DNA of 64,000 nt, from assembly GCA_902363665.1 (NCBI GenBank), contig CABJAW010000011.1, forward strand, positions 1 through 64,000, in the 5' to 3' direction. A model generated the notes under the pieces. The model was not told the DNA's origin. It was given only the letters and a program-made list of their open reading frames with translations, and ran no database searches. Numbering within the stretch: the stretch's first letter is position 1; every line of letters starts with the position of its first letter. The DNA is from Lachnospiraceae bacterium. GTDB lineage: Bacteria; Bacillota; Clostridia; Lachnospirales; Lachnospiraceae. The translations under genes and the position numbers were made by a program. Positions 17,736-26,192 of the stretch are shown one piece after another.

Positions 17736-19029
17736 TCAAAAGTGGGAATGGATGCCGGAAGAACTGCAGGAAAGCACAGAAGAACTGGAAAATCCGGCAA
17801 GGGGATGGTATGAAATCTATACGTTCCGGGCAGAGGACGGCATCCATCCACAGGAACTGAGATGGAGTCTGAGGGAAGGTGAGACTCTGGCGCTGGTATT
17901 GATCGATCTGGGGGCATACCGGGACCGGGCGCTGGGGCATGAGGCACTGGAAAATATCAGAAGCATTCTCAGTTTTTTTATGCAGTACGAGAAGGATGTC
18001 ATACTTCGCCCGGTGTATGATACAGAGGGGAAAGGACGCGAGCGGGAGCCGGAAGCGTTTGATACTGTGCTGATGCATGCCGGGCAGATCGGAGAGGTGC
18101 TGCAGCAGACAGAGCACAGCGTCTGTATCTTTCAGGGAATGCTGGTTGGCAGCTGGGGAGAGATGCATGATTCCAGGTATCTGACACCGGAGCATTTGCG
18201 GAAGCTGTACGATACGATAAAACCCTGCCTTGACCGTGAAATTTATCTGGCAGTGCGCACCCCGGCGATCTGGAGAACCCTGACGGATGAGGTGCAGTTT
18301 GGGCAGGGCAGCTTTGAGAAGACAGCTGTGTTTGATGATGGGATCCTGGGTTCCATGACGCATCTTGGAACGTTTGGAACGATGACAAGAGACGCGGCAG
18401 GCTGGGAACAGGCATGGACAAGAAAAGAGGAGCTGGAGTTTCTAAGACGTATTACAAAAAATACACCCTGCGGCGGCGAGGCAGTACTTGGGATGGACGG
18501 ACGGCAGGAAAGTACCGGATTTGTGGTAAGTGAACTGAAGACCATGCATCTGACTTATCTGAACTGCGCACATGACAGGAAGGTGCTGGATGACTGGAAG
18601 CAGATAAGCTGGAGCACAGAAGGGGTGTGGAAGGAACACAGTCTGTATGATTATGTCGGAAGTCATCTCGGATACCGCCTGATCGTGCGAAGTGTGGAAA
18701 TGAAAGCGTGTCTGTGTGGAAAATGGGAGATGGAACTGGAGATCGAAAATACGGGATTTGCTGCGCCCTTTCAGGAGATGGAATTATTTCTTGTATTGGA
18801 GGGAGAAGATGGCACGTGGGAATTTCCGGTTGAGTTTGATGTCAGGCAATGTGCTCCGGGGGAAAGAAAAAAAATTGTGCAGTGTTTTCGGACAGGCCGC
18901 GTCAATCGAATGAAGGGGCACCTGTTCCTGAAACTGCGAAGAAAAAAGGATGGGCGGCCCATCCGGTTCGCAAATGGAAAAAAAGCAGACCGCCTTTTGC
19001 TTGGCAGTCTGCAGATGAGAGACAGGTGA
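17710..19029 (+). CDS. DUF4874/DUF4832 protein, probably cytoplasmic copy
   Basis: The 439-residue product has no signal peptide. It begins with the DUF4874-like ENPARGWYEIYTF block and contains LRPVYDTEGKGRE, CIFQGMLVGSWGEMHDSRY and AVRTPAIWRTL. It ends in a DUF4832-like beta-rich part (HLGYRLIVRSVEMK, LEIENTGFAAPF). These proteins look like TIM barrels plus a beta sandwich and may act on or bind polysaccharide, but no activity is established that I know of. The gene after it on the opposite strand is a paralogue with a membrane anchor. A start at 17725 is also possible. Last gene of the operon. Confidence 0.7.
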   Translation: MSWINMKINQKWEWMPEELQESTEELENPARGWYEIYTFRAEDGIHPQELRWSLREGETLALVLIDLGAYRDRALGHEALENIRSILSFFMQYEKDVILRPVYDTEGKGREREPEAFDTVLMHAGQIGEVLQQTEHSVCIFQGMLVGSWGEMHDSRYLTPEHLRKLYDTIKPCLDREIYLAVRTPAIWRTLTDEVQFGQGSFEKTAVFDDGILGSMTHLGTFGTMTRDAAGWEQAWTRKEELEFLRRITKNTPCGGEAVLGMDGRQESTGFVVSELKTMHLTYLNCAHDRKVLDDWKQISWSTEGVWKEHSLYDYVGSHLGYRLIVRSVEMKACLCGKWEMELEIENTGFAAPFQEMELFLVLEGEDGTWEFPVEFDVRQCAPGERKKIVQCFRTGRVNRMKGHLFLKLRRKKDGRPIRFANGKKADRLLLGSLQMRDR

Positions 19030-19031
19030 CG

Positions 19032-20468
19032 TTATTCAATTGTCAGGTCAGCAACAGGAACAGTGTCTTCCTCTTCTGATCCACTGTTGGCAAAATGGAT
19101 GGAATTTCCTGTGTAGGGATCTTCCATACACAGCGCAATAGAATAGGTGCCTTTTTCCCAGGAACGGATATCAAGACGGATCTGAAAGGAAGAGAAGTCA
19201 TTGCTGGCAATCTTGCGGTTATCGATATCCGTTTCCAGTTCCGTTTCTTCACCAGAGTCAAGATCAGTGATGATCAGTTTGGTATCAAACTTACGGTAAG
19301 AAGAAGAAAATCCAGTGTTTTCAATATTAATATAAAGAATAGCTGCGTCATCAGCAAAGGAATGGAAATCCAGACTGGATTCTTTCATGACATAACGGTA
19401 TCCCAGGTGGGCACTGATATAGTCATATCCGGTGCTGCCGGAAAATACATCGTCACCGGAACAGGTGGAGTTCTTCCATTTGTTGAGCACAGCAGCATCA
19501 TGCTCAGAATTGAGGTAAGATACATGCATCTGAGCAAGGTCTTCAATGGCATTTTCAAGATCATTGTAGACATTATCTACAGTAACTTCACCGCCGTTAG
19601 GCACATACTGGCATAGCTTATACTGATAGAGGAGCTCCTCGCTGCGGGTTCCTTTGGCATCAAGTGCATTGCTGGATTTCAGTGGCTTATCTCCATAGGT
19701 ACCCAGATCATAGACGGAACCCAGCATGCCGTCATTGAAAAGGCCGAGTCTGGATTCAAGAGATCCGTCATATGCGTTGGAACTGGACAGTGGTTTTTTG
19801 GTGCGCAGAATGCCGCGTAACTGACCGGGAGTACGCACAGCCAGAAAAATATCAGGAGAAATACATTTATCCAGTGTTTCTGCAATCTGTCGGATCTGAT
19901 TAATGTCATTATAATTTGAGTTGTTCATTTCACCGTTGTTACCGGTGAGTGTTCCCTGCAAAATGTAGACACAGTCAGAATAGTCATTGACCACAGAGGC
20001 AACCTGCTGAATATGATTTTTGATTCGATAGAATGCAGTCGGCTCTGAAGTCAGGGCCTGTCCCTCCCAGTCATACAGAAAGCGAAGAATGACCTGTTTT
20101 TTGCCGCTGCTACATGCCTCTAAGAGAGTACGCAGCTGTTTCAGAGCGGCAGAACTGATACGGGTCTCGGCATAGTTTTTCAGATTGATCTCCAGAAGCA
20201 GCAGAGGGTAGGGATTGGATGCGCAGTTCTTTTTGTACCACTTTGCCGCGTCGGAAGCGGTTTGTTCATCCGACAAAGTGTAGCCGTTCATCTGATAGAA
20301 CCCGCAGTATGGATTATCCAGGATCTGAGCCGATTCAGGTGCGGGATTGGAGGCATAGCTGATATGCAGGTTTCGTCCTGAGATAAAATGAGAAAGAACC
20401 AGAACGGAGAGCACAATACAAAAAAGAAAGAATACAATGTGCAGAAGAAACGATGATTTTTTTTCCAT
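19032..20468 (-). CDS. DUF4874/DUF4832 protein with N-terminal membrane anchor
   Basis: The 478-residue product starts with KSSFLLHIVFFLFCIVLSVLVLS, an uncleaved anchor or signal peptide, then a DNPYCGFYQMNGYTLSDEQ block, VILRFLYDWEGQ, YILQGTLTGNNGEMNNSNY, AVRTPGQLRGIL and a C-terminal HLGYRYVMKESSLD with NIENTGFSSSYRKFD. It matches the neighbouring plus-strand protein block by block, so the two are paralogues placed tail to tail three bases apart. One copy is outside the membrane and the other apparently inside. AGGAG precedes the ATG. Confidence 0.72.
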   Translation of the reverse strand: MEKKSSFLLHIVFFLFCIVLSVLVLSHFISGRNLHISYASNPAPESAQILDNPYCGFYQMNGYTLSDEQTASDAAKWYKKNCASNPYPLLLLEINLKNYAETRISSAALKQLRTLLEACSSGKKQVILRFLYDWEGQALTSEPTAFYRIKNHIQQVASVVNDYSDCVYILQGTLTGNNGEMNNSNYNDINQIRQIAETLDKCISPDIFLAVRTPGQLRGILRTKKPLSSSNAYDGSLESRLGLFNDGMLGSVYDLGTYGDKPLKSSNALDAKGTRSEELLYQYKLCQYVPNGGEVTVDNVYNDLENAIEDLAQMHVSYLNSEHDAAVLNKWKNSTCSGDDVFSGSTGYDYISAHLGYRYVMKESSLDFHSFADDAAILYINIENTGFSSSYRKFDTKLIITDLDSGEETELETDIDNRKIASNDFSSFQIRLDIRSWEKGTYSIALCMEDPYTGNSIHFANSGSEEEDTVPVADLTIE

Positions 20469-20555
20469 AAATAAATGCTCCTAAAAAAGTATCTATACAT
20501 ACAAAAGCGAATTCACTATAATGTATGATAACGAAAAAGAAAGGATTTGTGAAGA

Positions 20556-22100
20556 GTGAAACAGAAATCCAGGACAGAATATTCTGTCAGAAATACAACA
20601 GTGGCATTTGCGGCACAGACGGCAGCCATACTGATGGGATTTTTTACCAGGGTGGTATTTACCCATACGTTAAGCGAAGGATATGTGGGAATCAACGGAT
20701 TGTTTACGGATATTTTAAATATACTTTCCCTGTCTGAGCTGGGCGTGGGAACTGCCATTACGTATGCGCTGTATACTCCGATTGCGAGAGGAGACATTCA
20801 GAAGCAGCAGATCCTGATGCGGATGTTCCGCACCTTTTACCGGATCACAGCCGGTTTTGTGCTGACGGCCGGTCTGTGCCTGATCCCGTTTCTGGATGTC
20901 CTGATGAAGGATCGCCCGGATGTGGATCATCTGATCTGGATTTATCTGCTGTATCTGCTGAATTCGGTCGTGTCTTATTTGCTGATCTACAAGAAAACAC
21001 TGATTGACGCACATCAGATGAATTACGTTACGGTACTGTATCATAACGGGTTTCTGGTCATACAGGATCTGCTGCAGATCGCGATTTTGCTGATCACCGG
21101 CAATTTTATCCTGTTTCTGCTGGCAGCAGTGATCTGCACCATCACAGGAAATATCTGCATGTCCAGACAGGCAGACAAAATGTTTCCGTATCTGAAAGAG
21201 CCGTGCAGGGAACACCTGCCGCAGGAAGAGCGTCAGGATATCGTGAAAAATGTAAAAGCCATGCTGATGCATAAGCTGGGAAATGTAGTCGTAAACAATA
21301 CGGACAATCTGCTGATTTCCAGCTTCGTAGGTGTGGTAACAGCAGGAATCTATTCCAATTATTTTCTGATCATCGGATCCGTAAGGCAGGTCTTCGATCA
21401 GGCAATGCTTGGAGTGGCCGCCAGCGTGGGCAATCTGGGGGCAACCGAAGAAAAGGAGAGGATCGGACAGGTTTTTGACCAGCTGTTTTTCATCGGATAC
21501 TGGATGTTCGGATTTGCGGGCATCTGCCTTTTAGAACTGCTGAATCCTTTTGTGGAGCTGGCCTTTGGAAAAAAATACCTGTTCCAAAAGGAGATTGTGC
21601 TGATCCTCTGTGTGAACTTCTTTATTAATGGAATGCGCAGGGCAGTGCTGATTTTCAAAGAATCGATGGGGCTGTTCTGGTATGACCGCTATAAAGCAGT
21701 GGCGGAAGCGGTACTGAATCTGGTGATTTCGATTCTGCTGGTTACCAGCTTTGGCGTGGCAGGTGTATTTGCCGGCACATTTGCAAGCACAGTTCTGACC
21801 TCAGTGTGGGTGGAGCCGTATGTGATCTACAAATACCGCTTACAGAAGCCGGTATCCGGGTTTTTCAAAATGTATGCGGGGTATCTGGCAGTCATGGCAT
21901 CTGTGTGGGTCGTAACGGAAGGAATCTGCTGCCTGGTATCCGGCGGACCGTTTCTGCTGATGGCGCAGAGAATGGTGATCTGCCTGCTGGTGCCGAACCT
22001 GCTGCTGTGGATCGTTTACCGGAAGACGGGAAAATGCCAGAGACTGATGGCACTGCTGAAAAGAATCGCAGGAAAAGTGCTGACGGGAAATAAGGGGTGA
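20556..22100 (+). CDS. Wzx-type oligosaccharide flippase
   Basis: The 514-residue product has about 14 membrane segments and the polysaccharide-biosynthesis MOP signatures RNTTVAFAAQTAAILMGFFTRVVFTHTLSEGYVGINGLF at the N-terminus and NNTDNLLISSFVGV in the middle. Wzx proteins flip undecaprenyl-linked oligosaccharides to the outer face. GTG is the likely start. The operon also has PelG, so this locus carries two MOP-family exporters, possibly for two different glycans. A GT2 gene follows after six bases. Confidence 0.85.
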   Translation: MKQKSRTEYSVRNTTVAFAAQTAAILMGFFTRVVFTHTLSEGYVGINGLFTDILNILSLSELGVGTAITYALYTPIARGDIQKQQILMRMFRTFYRITAGFVLTAGLCLIPFLDVLMKDRPDVDHLIWIYLLYLLNSVVSYLLIYKKTLIDAHQMNYVTVLYHNGFLVIQDLLQIAILLITGNFILFLLAAVICTITGNICMSRQADKMFPYLKEPCREHLPQEERQDIVKNVKAMLMHKLGNVVVNNTDNLLISSFVGVVTAGIYSNYFLIIGSVRQVFDQAMLGVAASVGNLGATEEKERIGQVFDQLFFIGYWMFGFAGICLLELLNPFVELAFGKKYLFQKEIVLILCVNFFINGMRRAVLIFKESMGLFWYDRYKAVAEAVLNLVISILLVTSFGVAGVFAGTFASTVLTSVWVEPYVIYKYRLQKPVSGFFKMYAGYLAVMASVWVVTEGICCLVSGGPFLLMAQRMVICLLVPNLLLWIVYRKTGKCQRLMALLKRIAGKVLTGNKG

Positions 22101-22106
22101 CGGAAG

Positions 22107-23186
22107 ATGGAAGCTCAGACAAAAAAAGTTTCGGTGATCATTCCCGTTTATAATGCAGAAAAATATATACGGAAAACGCTGGACAGTGTGCTGGCGCAAA
22201 GCTTCCGGAACCGGGAAATCCTTCTGGTGGAAAATGGCTGTGAGGATCAAAGCACAGAGATTCTCCGGGAATATAAAGAAAAATACGACGAAATAAGGCT
22301 GATAAGCTGTGCTGACCGCGGTGCAGGAGCTGCAAGAAATACGGGCCTGGAGCAGGCGGCCGGGGAATATATCCTGTTTGTGGATGCGGATGATTATCTT
22401 CCGGATACCGGGATTCTGGAAAAATATGTGAAAGCAGCAGAGCAGACAGGCGTGGATGTGGTGATCAGCAACTACGCAAGACTGTGGGAAGAACGGGTAC
22501 TTCCGGCCGTGAAGCACAGCACATTTTCTGTGTACAGCCCTTCCTCCGAAGAATTTCGTTTTCAGGGATTTTTTGGAACGGGAACACTGTCTTATGTGTG
22601 GGGCAGACTTTACCGCAGATCGTTTCTTGCACAGAATCAGATCACGTTTGCAGATCTGACGTATGCGGAGGACAAGCTGTTCAATATGGAGTGCTATATC
22701 TGTAAAGCGAGATATCTGTTTCTGGAAGATGTCGGATATATCTACCGGAGAAATAAGGACTCCATTTCCTGGCAGTATCATGAAGATGCAACGGAAAACT
22801 GGCTGAAGATGGCGCATTTACTGTCGGAGCGGCTGGAGGAAAAACAGAGTCTGGAATATGAGAACATGATCTGGTATACGGTCTTTTTTGCTGTATTTTT
22901 TGACAGCAAAATGGAATACGTACAGCGCAGGAAATCTGTTTTTTCCATAAGAAAAATCCTGAAAAGATATCACCGGGATGAGCTTGGCAGGGAAGCATTC
23001 AAAAAGCTTTCAGACAGGAAACATGCACTTCCGATACAGCAGATGGCCTGGCGTGCTGCCATTCGCGTCTTTTCTTTTGGGATGGCAAGACGGTGGTATA
23101 TGGCGTTGGCTGTGGGAATCAGATTTTTGATCGAGTCAAAAATCGATGAGCGCTTTTCTGATACCGGAATAAAAGAAGAACAGTGA
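22107..23186 (+). CDS. GT2-family glycosyltransferase
   Basis: The 359-residue product has the classic GT2 (GT-A) start KVSVIIPVYNAEKYIRKTLDS, LVENGCEDQSTEI, GAGAARNTGLEQAAGEYILF and VDADDYLP (DXD). The C-terminal part is basic, with one short hydrophobic segment. It follows the flippase by six bases and shares its operon, so it likely builds the oligosaccharide the flippase exports. Its stop codon lies inside a bidirectional terminator hairpin. Confidence 0.85.
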   Translation: MEAQTKKVSVIIPVYNAEKYIRKTLDSVLAQSFRNREILLVENGCEDQSTEILREYKEKYDEIRLISCADRGAGAARNTGLEQAAGEYILFVDADDYLPDTGILEKYVKAAEQTGVDVVISNYARLWEERVLPAVKHSTFSVYSPSSEEFRFQGFFGTGTLSYVWGRLYRRSFLAQNQITFADLTYAEDKLFNMECYICKARYLFLEDVGYIYRRNKDSISWQYHEDATENWLKMAHLLSERLEEKQSLEYENMIWYTVFFAVFFDSKMEYVQRRKSVFSIRKILKRYHRDELGREAFKKLSDRKHALPIQQMAWRAAIRVFSFGMARRWYMALAVGIRFLIESKIDERFSDTGIKEEQ

Positions 23187-23206
23187 AGCCTAACGCTCAC
23201 TGTTCT
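23177..23206. terminator. Bidirectional terminator overlapping two convergent stop codons
   Basis: AGAACAGTGA (23177-23186) pairs perfectly with TCACTGTTCT (23197-23206). A/T-rich runs lie on both sides (AATAAAAG and AAATATTTTTAT). The stop codons of the GT2 gene and of the opposing nucleotidyltransferase gene both fall inside the hairpin. Confidence 0.75.
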
Positions 23207-24404
23207 CAAATATTTTTATCAGGTGGGTTTTCTGGTTGCTCTTTTTAAAGTCACGCAGCGTCTGAAGAAACGTGGTATTCCTTACGGTATAGGTGTTTTT
23301 CAGAAAACAGAAAAAGGTAACGCCCCAGAGAAACGGCCATAAAACGGGATAATGGCAGGCTTTTGGAAAACGGACCTTCATCTGGGTATGTCCTTCCTTC
23401 AGGCAGGAGGCGAAATTCACTTTCTGATAGGAGCTGCTGCCGACCAGGGAAGACGAGGTGTCAGTGCCCATATCACCGTCTTTCAGGATCTGCTGCACAA
23501 ACTGTTCGCAGTCAGCGTGGCTGTAATGGATTTCGGGATCAATCGTGTCAGACAGTCCCAGATAGATGCGGCAGCTCTCCAGAATGATCTCATAAAGGTG
23601 AAGGATCCTGGATTCCCGGCACCAGGTATGGATCCGGTCAAAATCTATTTCTCCGGCATGGCGGTTCAGATACAGGGTAAAATCACAGAGCAGCCGGATG
23701 CCGAAGCCACTGTACAGATAGTGCTTCAGCATATGGTGGATCTGATAAAATGCATATTCTGTGGGCGGGAGAACGGTGTAGGAATAGCCGCAGATGGTCT
23801 GATGGCAGTGACCGGGGCGGTTGGCAGAAAAAACTTCATCTACGATCTCGTTCGCGCGGGAGTACTGGTACAGTCCGATCACGCGGTAGTGGAGTTCCAG
23901 AAGGAAGCTCCGGCCGGTTTTGGAAAAACGGTACTGATAGGTGATGTGGTGATCGCTGAGCTCTTCCTCTTCCAGATAACCATGGGATGCCAGAATACAC
24001 TTTGCCCTGTCAAAGTCCTCTTTGTCACTGATATAGAGATCGAGATCGCCCAGTTTGCGGTATTCCGGAACCGGATAGCAGTCGGCAAGGCTCAGTCCCT
24101 TCAGCAGATAGCAGGAAATATGCTCTTTTTCCAGCAAAGAGACGGTAGTGTGCGTAAAATGCTCGATCTGGTAATAATTGAGCATCATGTTTTTCGTCTG
24201 CTGCCTGAGGGAAGCATAGCAGTCTGTCCCGTGAAAAAAGGGAAGCAGAAAAGGTGCCGTGCGGTGCTCCTGTGAAAGCACTGCGAGGGCATGTACCTCC
24301 TCCGGACGAATGGTGATGGCGGTGTCAATATTGGCATCGGCATCGGCTGAAGAACAGCAGGCCTGACGGATAACAGATAAATAAGTAGTGTAAACAGATT
24401 CCAT
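23190..24404 (-). CDS. NTP_transf_5-type nucleotidyltransferase family protein
   Basis: This uncharacterised nucleotidyltransferase family is found with PqqD and HPr kinase-like genes in several peptide-modification clusters, for example the paeninodin lasso peptide cluster. The 404-residue product shows the core CYLLKGLSLADCYP with EYRKLGDLDLYI, which gives the acidic pair of the nucleotidyltransferase fold. Further on are LLELHYRV and FYQIHHMLKHYLYSG. No membrane segment stands out, apart from a weakly hydrophobic stretch near residue 350. Here it begins a seven-gene island with PqqD, S26 peptidase, leader-bearing proteins, ABC exporter and kinase. A role in modifying the precursors is inferred from context. 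Confidence 0.75.
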   Translation of the reverse strand: MESVYTTYLSVIRQACCSSADADANIDTAITIRPEEVHALAVLSQEHRTAPFLLPFFHGTDCYASLRQQTKNMMLNYYQIEHFTHTTVSLLEKEHISCYLLKGLSLADCYPVPEYRKLGDLDLYISDKEDFDRAKCILASHGYLEEEELSDHHITYQYRFSKTGRSFLLELHYRVIGLYQYSRANEIVDEVFSANRPGHCHQTICGYSYTVLPPTEYAFYQIHHMLKHYLYSGFGIRLLCDFTLYLNRHAGEIDFDRIHTWCRESRILHLYEIILESCRIYLGLSDTIDPEIHYSHADCEQFVQQILKDGDMGTDTSSSLVGSSSYQKVNFASCLKEGHTQMKVRFPKACHYPVLWPFLWGVTFFCFLKNTYTVRNTTFLQTLRDFKKSNQKTHLIKIFENSER

Positions 24405-24552
24405 AAAAACTCCCGGTTATAGGTGGATAGTCAATTGCTTTGCAAAAAGGTTACGGAAAGTTTCCATTGACAGGCCGCAGGGCAGCTGTGTTCAGGAAAT
24501 ATGGGTAAGTATAACATGGAAGGGCAGAAAAGGAAAGATCAGGTAAGCAGAC

Positions 24553-24582
24553 AGCGAAGCGAATTGCAAACATCCGCTTTGC
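24553..24582 (+). repeat. Dispersed intergenic hairpin repeat, copy 2
   Basis: AGCGAAGCGAATTGC followed by AAACATCCGCTTTGC matches the reverse complement of the 29647-29675 repeat at all but a few positions. It lies in the 216-bp gap between the divergent nucleotidyltransferase and PqqD genes. Confidence 0.6.
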
Positions 24583-24620
24583 ACTGGATTTGAGCAGCAA
24601 CATGGAAAGAGGCAAAACGG

Positions 24621-24884
24621 ATGAAAAAAGCGGATGGCTATGTGATAAAAAAACTGGAGGATGAATACGTTATTCTCCCTTATGGAAAAAGGACAGAAGA
24701 GGTAAATGAGGTAATTACCCTGAGTGAGACTGCAGGCTTTATTTATGAGAAGGCAGATCAGGCAGAGAATATCGCGCAGCTTGCACAGCTGGTCGGAAAA
24801 GAATACGGAGTGGAAGCGTCGGTCGTATATGAGGATGTGGCAGAGGTGGTGAAGACACTGCAGGAGAAAGGGATTCTGCTATAA
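24621..24884 (+). CDS. PqqD-family protein (RiPP recognition element)
   Basis: PqqD-like proteins bind leader peptides and present precursor peptides to modifying enzymes. The 87-residue product has the expected layout: a short beta hairpin (GYVIKKLEDEYVILPYG), a hydrophobic EVITLSETAGFIYEKADQ helix, then a helical end (LAQLVGKEYGVEA, VVKTLQEKGILL) with the winged-helix pattern. AAAGAGG lies eight bases before the ATG. It faces the S26 peptidase gene tail to tail. Together with the N-terminal PqqD domain of the kinase at 28456-29625 there are two recognition elements in this island. Confidence 0.85.
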   Translation: MKKADGYVIKKLEDEYVILPYGKRTEEVNEVITLSETAGFIYEKADQAENIAQLAQLVGKEYGVEASVVYEDVAEVVKTLQEKGILL

Positions 24885-24907
24885 GAAAGCATTGTAAAAC
24901 GGACATT

Positions 24908-25390
24908 TCATGAACGCAGAATGGTGCGAAAAAAAGCCGACAGGTGGAAACAAAGCGGGCGCACCGGCAGAAGAAAGAGCCACAGGGAAGAAAGAAAACG
25001 GTAAAACGGCTGGCGGACGGAGATTTCTTTTCCGTCGCGGACAAAAGCCACCAGCCTTCCGATGACCTGAGACGGACGCAGCGGTCCCTCCACTTCCCGC
25101 TGGTTGTCGCCCACCAGATAAAAACCATTGTCTGTAATGCGGCAGATCCGGTGAAGCACTAAAATACCGGAATCCCGGCGATACAGAACCACATCGTTTT
25201 TTTTGCAGGCGTCTGCGCAGACGGATTCGATCAATGCTTCATCGCGCCCCGGCAGAAACAGTGGGTACATACTGTAGCCCTGCGGGTGGATACGGATGAT
25301 ATTGCCGTCTTTTAAGAGCTGTTCGAGATCGATCTGGCTGCCGGAAGAATCAGGCTGGCTGGTGTGGGATAAATGAGAAGTGTTTTCCAT
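24908..25390 (-). CDS. S24/S26-family (signal peptidase I-like) peptidase
   Basis: The 160-residue product has the serine motif HPQGYSMYP with Ser40 and the second block KKNDVVLYRRDSGILVLHRI. His80 stands where SipW/ER-type signal peptidases have histidine instead of lysine. A hydrophobic segment lies near the C-terminus (WLFLLPVRPLCFHLSAFF) rather than the N-terminus, unlike standard signal peptidase I. The GDNQ motif (YLVGDNQREVEGP) matches the conserved GDN of the S26 family. In this island it is the only visible protease, so removal of the shared leader of the two precursor-like proteins, perhaps after Ala-Ser-Gly, is the natural hypothesis. Confidence 0.8.
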   Translation of the reverse strand: MENTSHLSHTSQPDSSGSQIDLEQLLKDGNIIRIHPQGYSMYPLFLPGRDEALIESVCADACKKNDVVLYRRDSGILVLHRICRITDNGFYLVGDNQREVEGPLRPSQVIGRLVAFVRDGKEISVRQPFYRFLSSLWLFLLPVRPLCFHLSAFFRTILRS

Positions 25391-25600
25391 AGATAAAGCT
25401 CCCTCTGAAAAGTAATGGTGGTGAAATGATATTCAAAATCCCTCCGGCGGTCAAAGTGGATACGGGCAGGTCTTTCTTCACTGTTTTTGCCGGATGCAAA
25501 GGACTTAAGTGCCTCATGTAGAGCAGAGGTATTATAACATTGTACAGGAAAAAGAACAAGAAAAAACAGGATTCGAAAAGAAATTTTGCATTTGAATCAC

Positions 25601-25629
25601 TTGACTTTTTGAGGCCTGATGGATATATT
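25601..25629 (+). promoter_or_regulatory. Sigma-A promoter for the first leader-bearing protein
   Basis: TTGACT (25601-25606), 17-bp spacer, TATATT (25624-25629). It leaves an untranslated leader of about 115 bases before the ATG at 25751. The rest of the 360-bp gap (25391-25600) shows no gene. Confidence 0.7.
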
Positions 25630-25638
25630 AAAAAAGAA

Positions 25639-25703
25639 AAATTACAAAAATTCAGATTTTAAAAGCGAAAAAGGAAATTACAGAAATTCCGATTGTCAAA
25701 GCG
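25639..25703 (+). repeat. Direct repeat in the 5' leader of the first precursor gene (36-bp period)
   Basis: AAATTACAAAAATTCAGATT at the first copy (ending in AAAAGCG at 25667) recurs as AAATTACAGAAATTCCGATT (ending in CAAAGCG at 25703). The second copy leads into a hairpin CAAAGCG/CGCTTTG related to the dispersed repeat. It is transcribed with the gene but lies before the ribosome binding site. Confidence 0.65.
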
Positions 25704-25750
25704 GATCATGGATACTCGCTTTGCGAGCACAGAAACGAGGAGATCTTATT

Positions 25751-26134
25751 ATGAGAGAATATAAAAAACCGGTAGTTACAGTAGACGCAGGACTGGCAGA
25801 GGGAATCTACGCAGCCAGCGGAGCAGCACAGGGCACTTTGAATGTAACCTATTATGGTGTATGGGACAGATGGGGAACAAACGGAGGAAAAGGACTTGCG
25901 ATGGCAAACTGGTCGGGCATTAATGGAACTATTGCCCTTACCATTAATTTTAATGATACAGTAGATCAGATCGAGACAGATGATGCATCCGTACAGACGT
26001 CATGCTCCGGCAATACTGCGACGCTGACTTTTGCAAGCACCGCAAGTAATCCGCTGACGATCGGTATCCATCTGAATCACGGAACCAGCATTGATAATTT
26101 GCGGCTGACAGGATACAGCTATTCTGTAAAATAA
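25751..26134 (+). CDS. Leader-bearing secreted protein, candidate RiPP-like precursor A1
   Basis: This 127-residue protein has an N-terminal leader MREYKKPVVTVDAGLAEG followed by IYAASG, sharing 16 of 24 positions with the protein at 26191-26532. After the leader comes about 103 residues rich in N, T, G and S with alternating hydrophobics (LNVTYYGVWDRW, NGTIALTINFND, NTATLTFAST). This is a beta-sandwich-like pattern that vaguely resembles small carbohydrate-binding modules. There is one cysteine. It has no classical signal peptide. GAGGAG lies nine bases before the ATG at 25751; an in-frame upstream start at 25619 overlaps the promoter and is rejected. Its neighbours (PqqD, S26 peptidase, ABC exporter, kinase) suggest it is modified, cleaved and exported. 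Confidence 0.75.
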   Translation: MREYKKPVVTVDAGLAEGIYAASGAAQGTLNVTYYGVWDRWGTNGGKGLAMANWSGINGTIALTINFNDTVDQIETDDASVQTSCSGNTATLTFASTASNPLTIGIHLNHGTSIDNLRLTGYSYSVK

Positions 26135-26152
26135 GAATGACGTGAGCGTTGC

Positions 26153-26192
26153 AAAAAAAGACACAGAGAATTGACCTCTGTGTCTTTTTTTT
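26153..26192. terminator. Bidirectional terminator between the two leader-bearing genes
   Basis: AAAAAAAGACACAGAG (26153-26168) and CTCTGTGTC with a run of eight T (to 26192) enclose the loop AATTGAC. It serves both convergent genes; the minus-strand stop codon touches its end. Confidence 0.85.

Noticed and set aside
25619..25750. Longer N-terminus for precursor A1 starting at 25619
   Set aside because: That start overlaps the -10 region of the promoter, has no ribosome binding site, and would hide the leader shared with A2. The ATG at 25751 has a well-placed GAGGAG.
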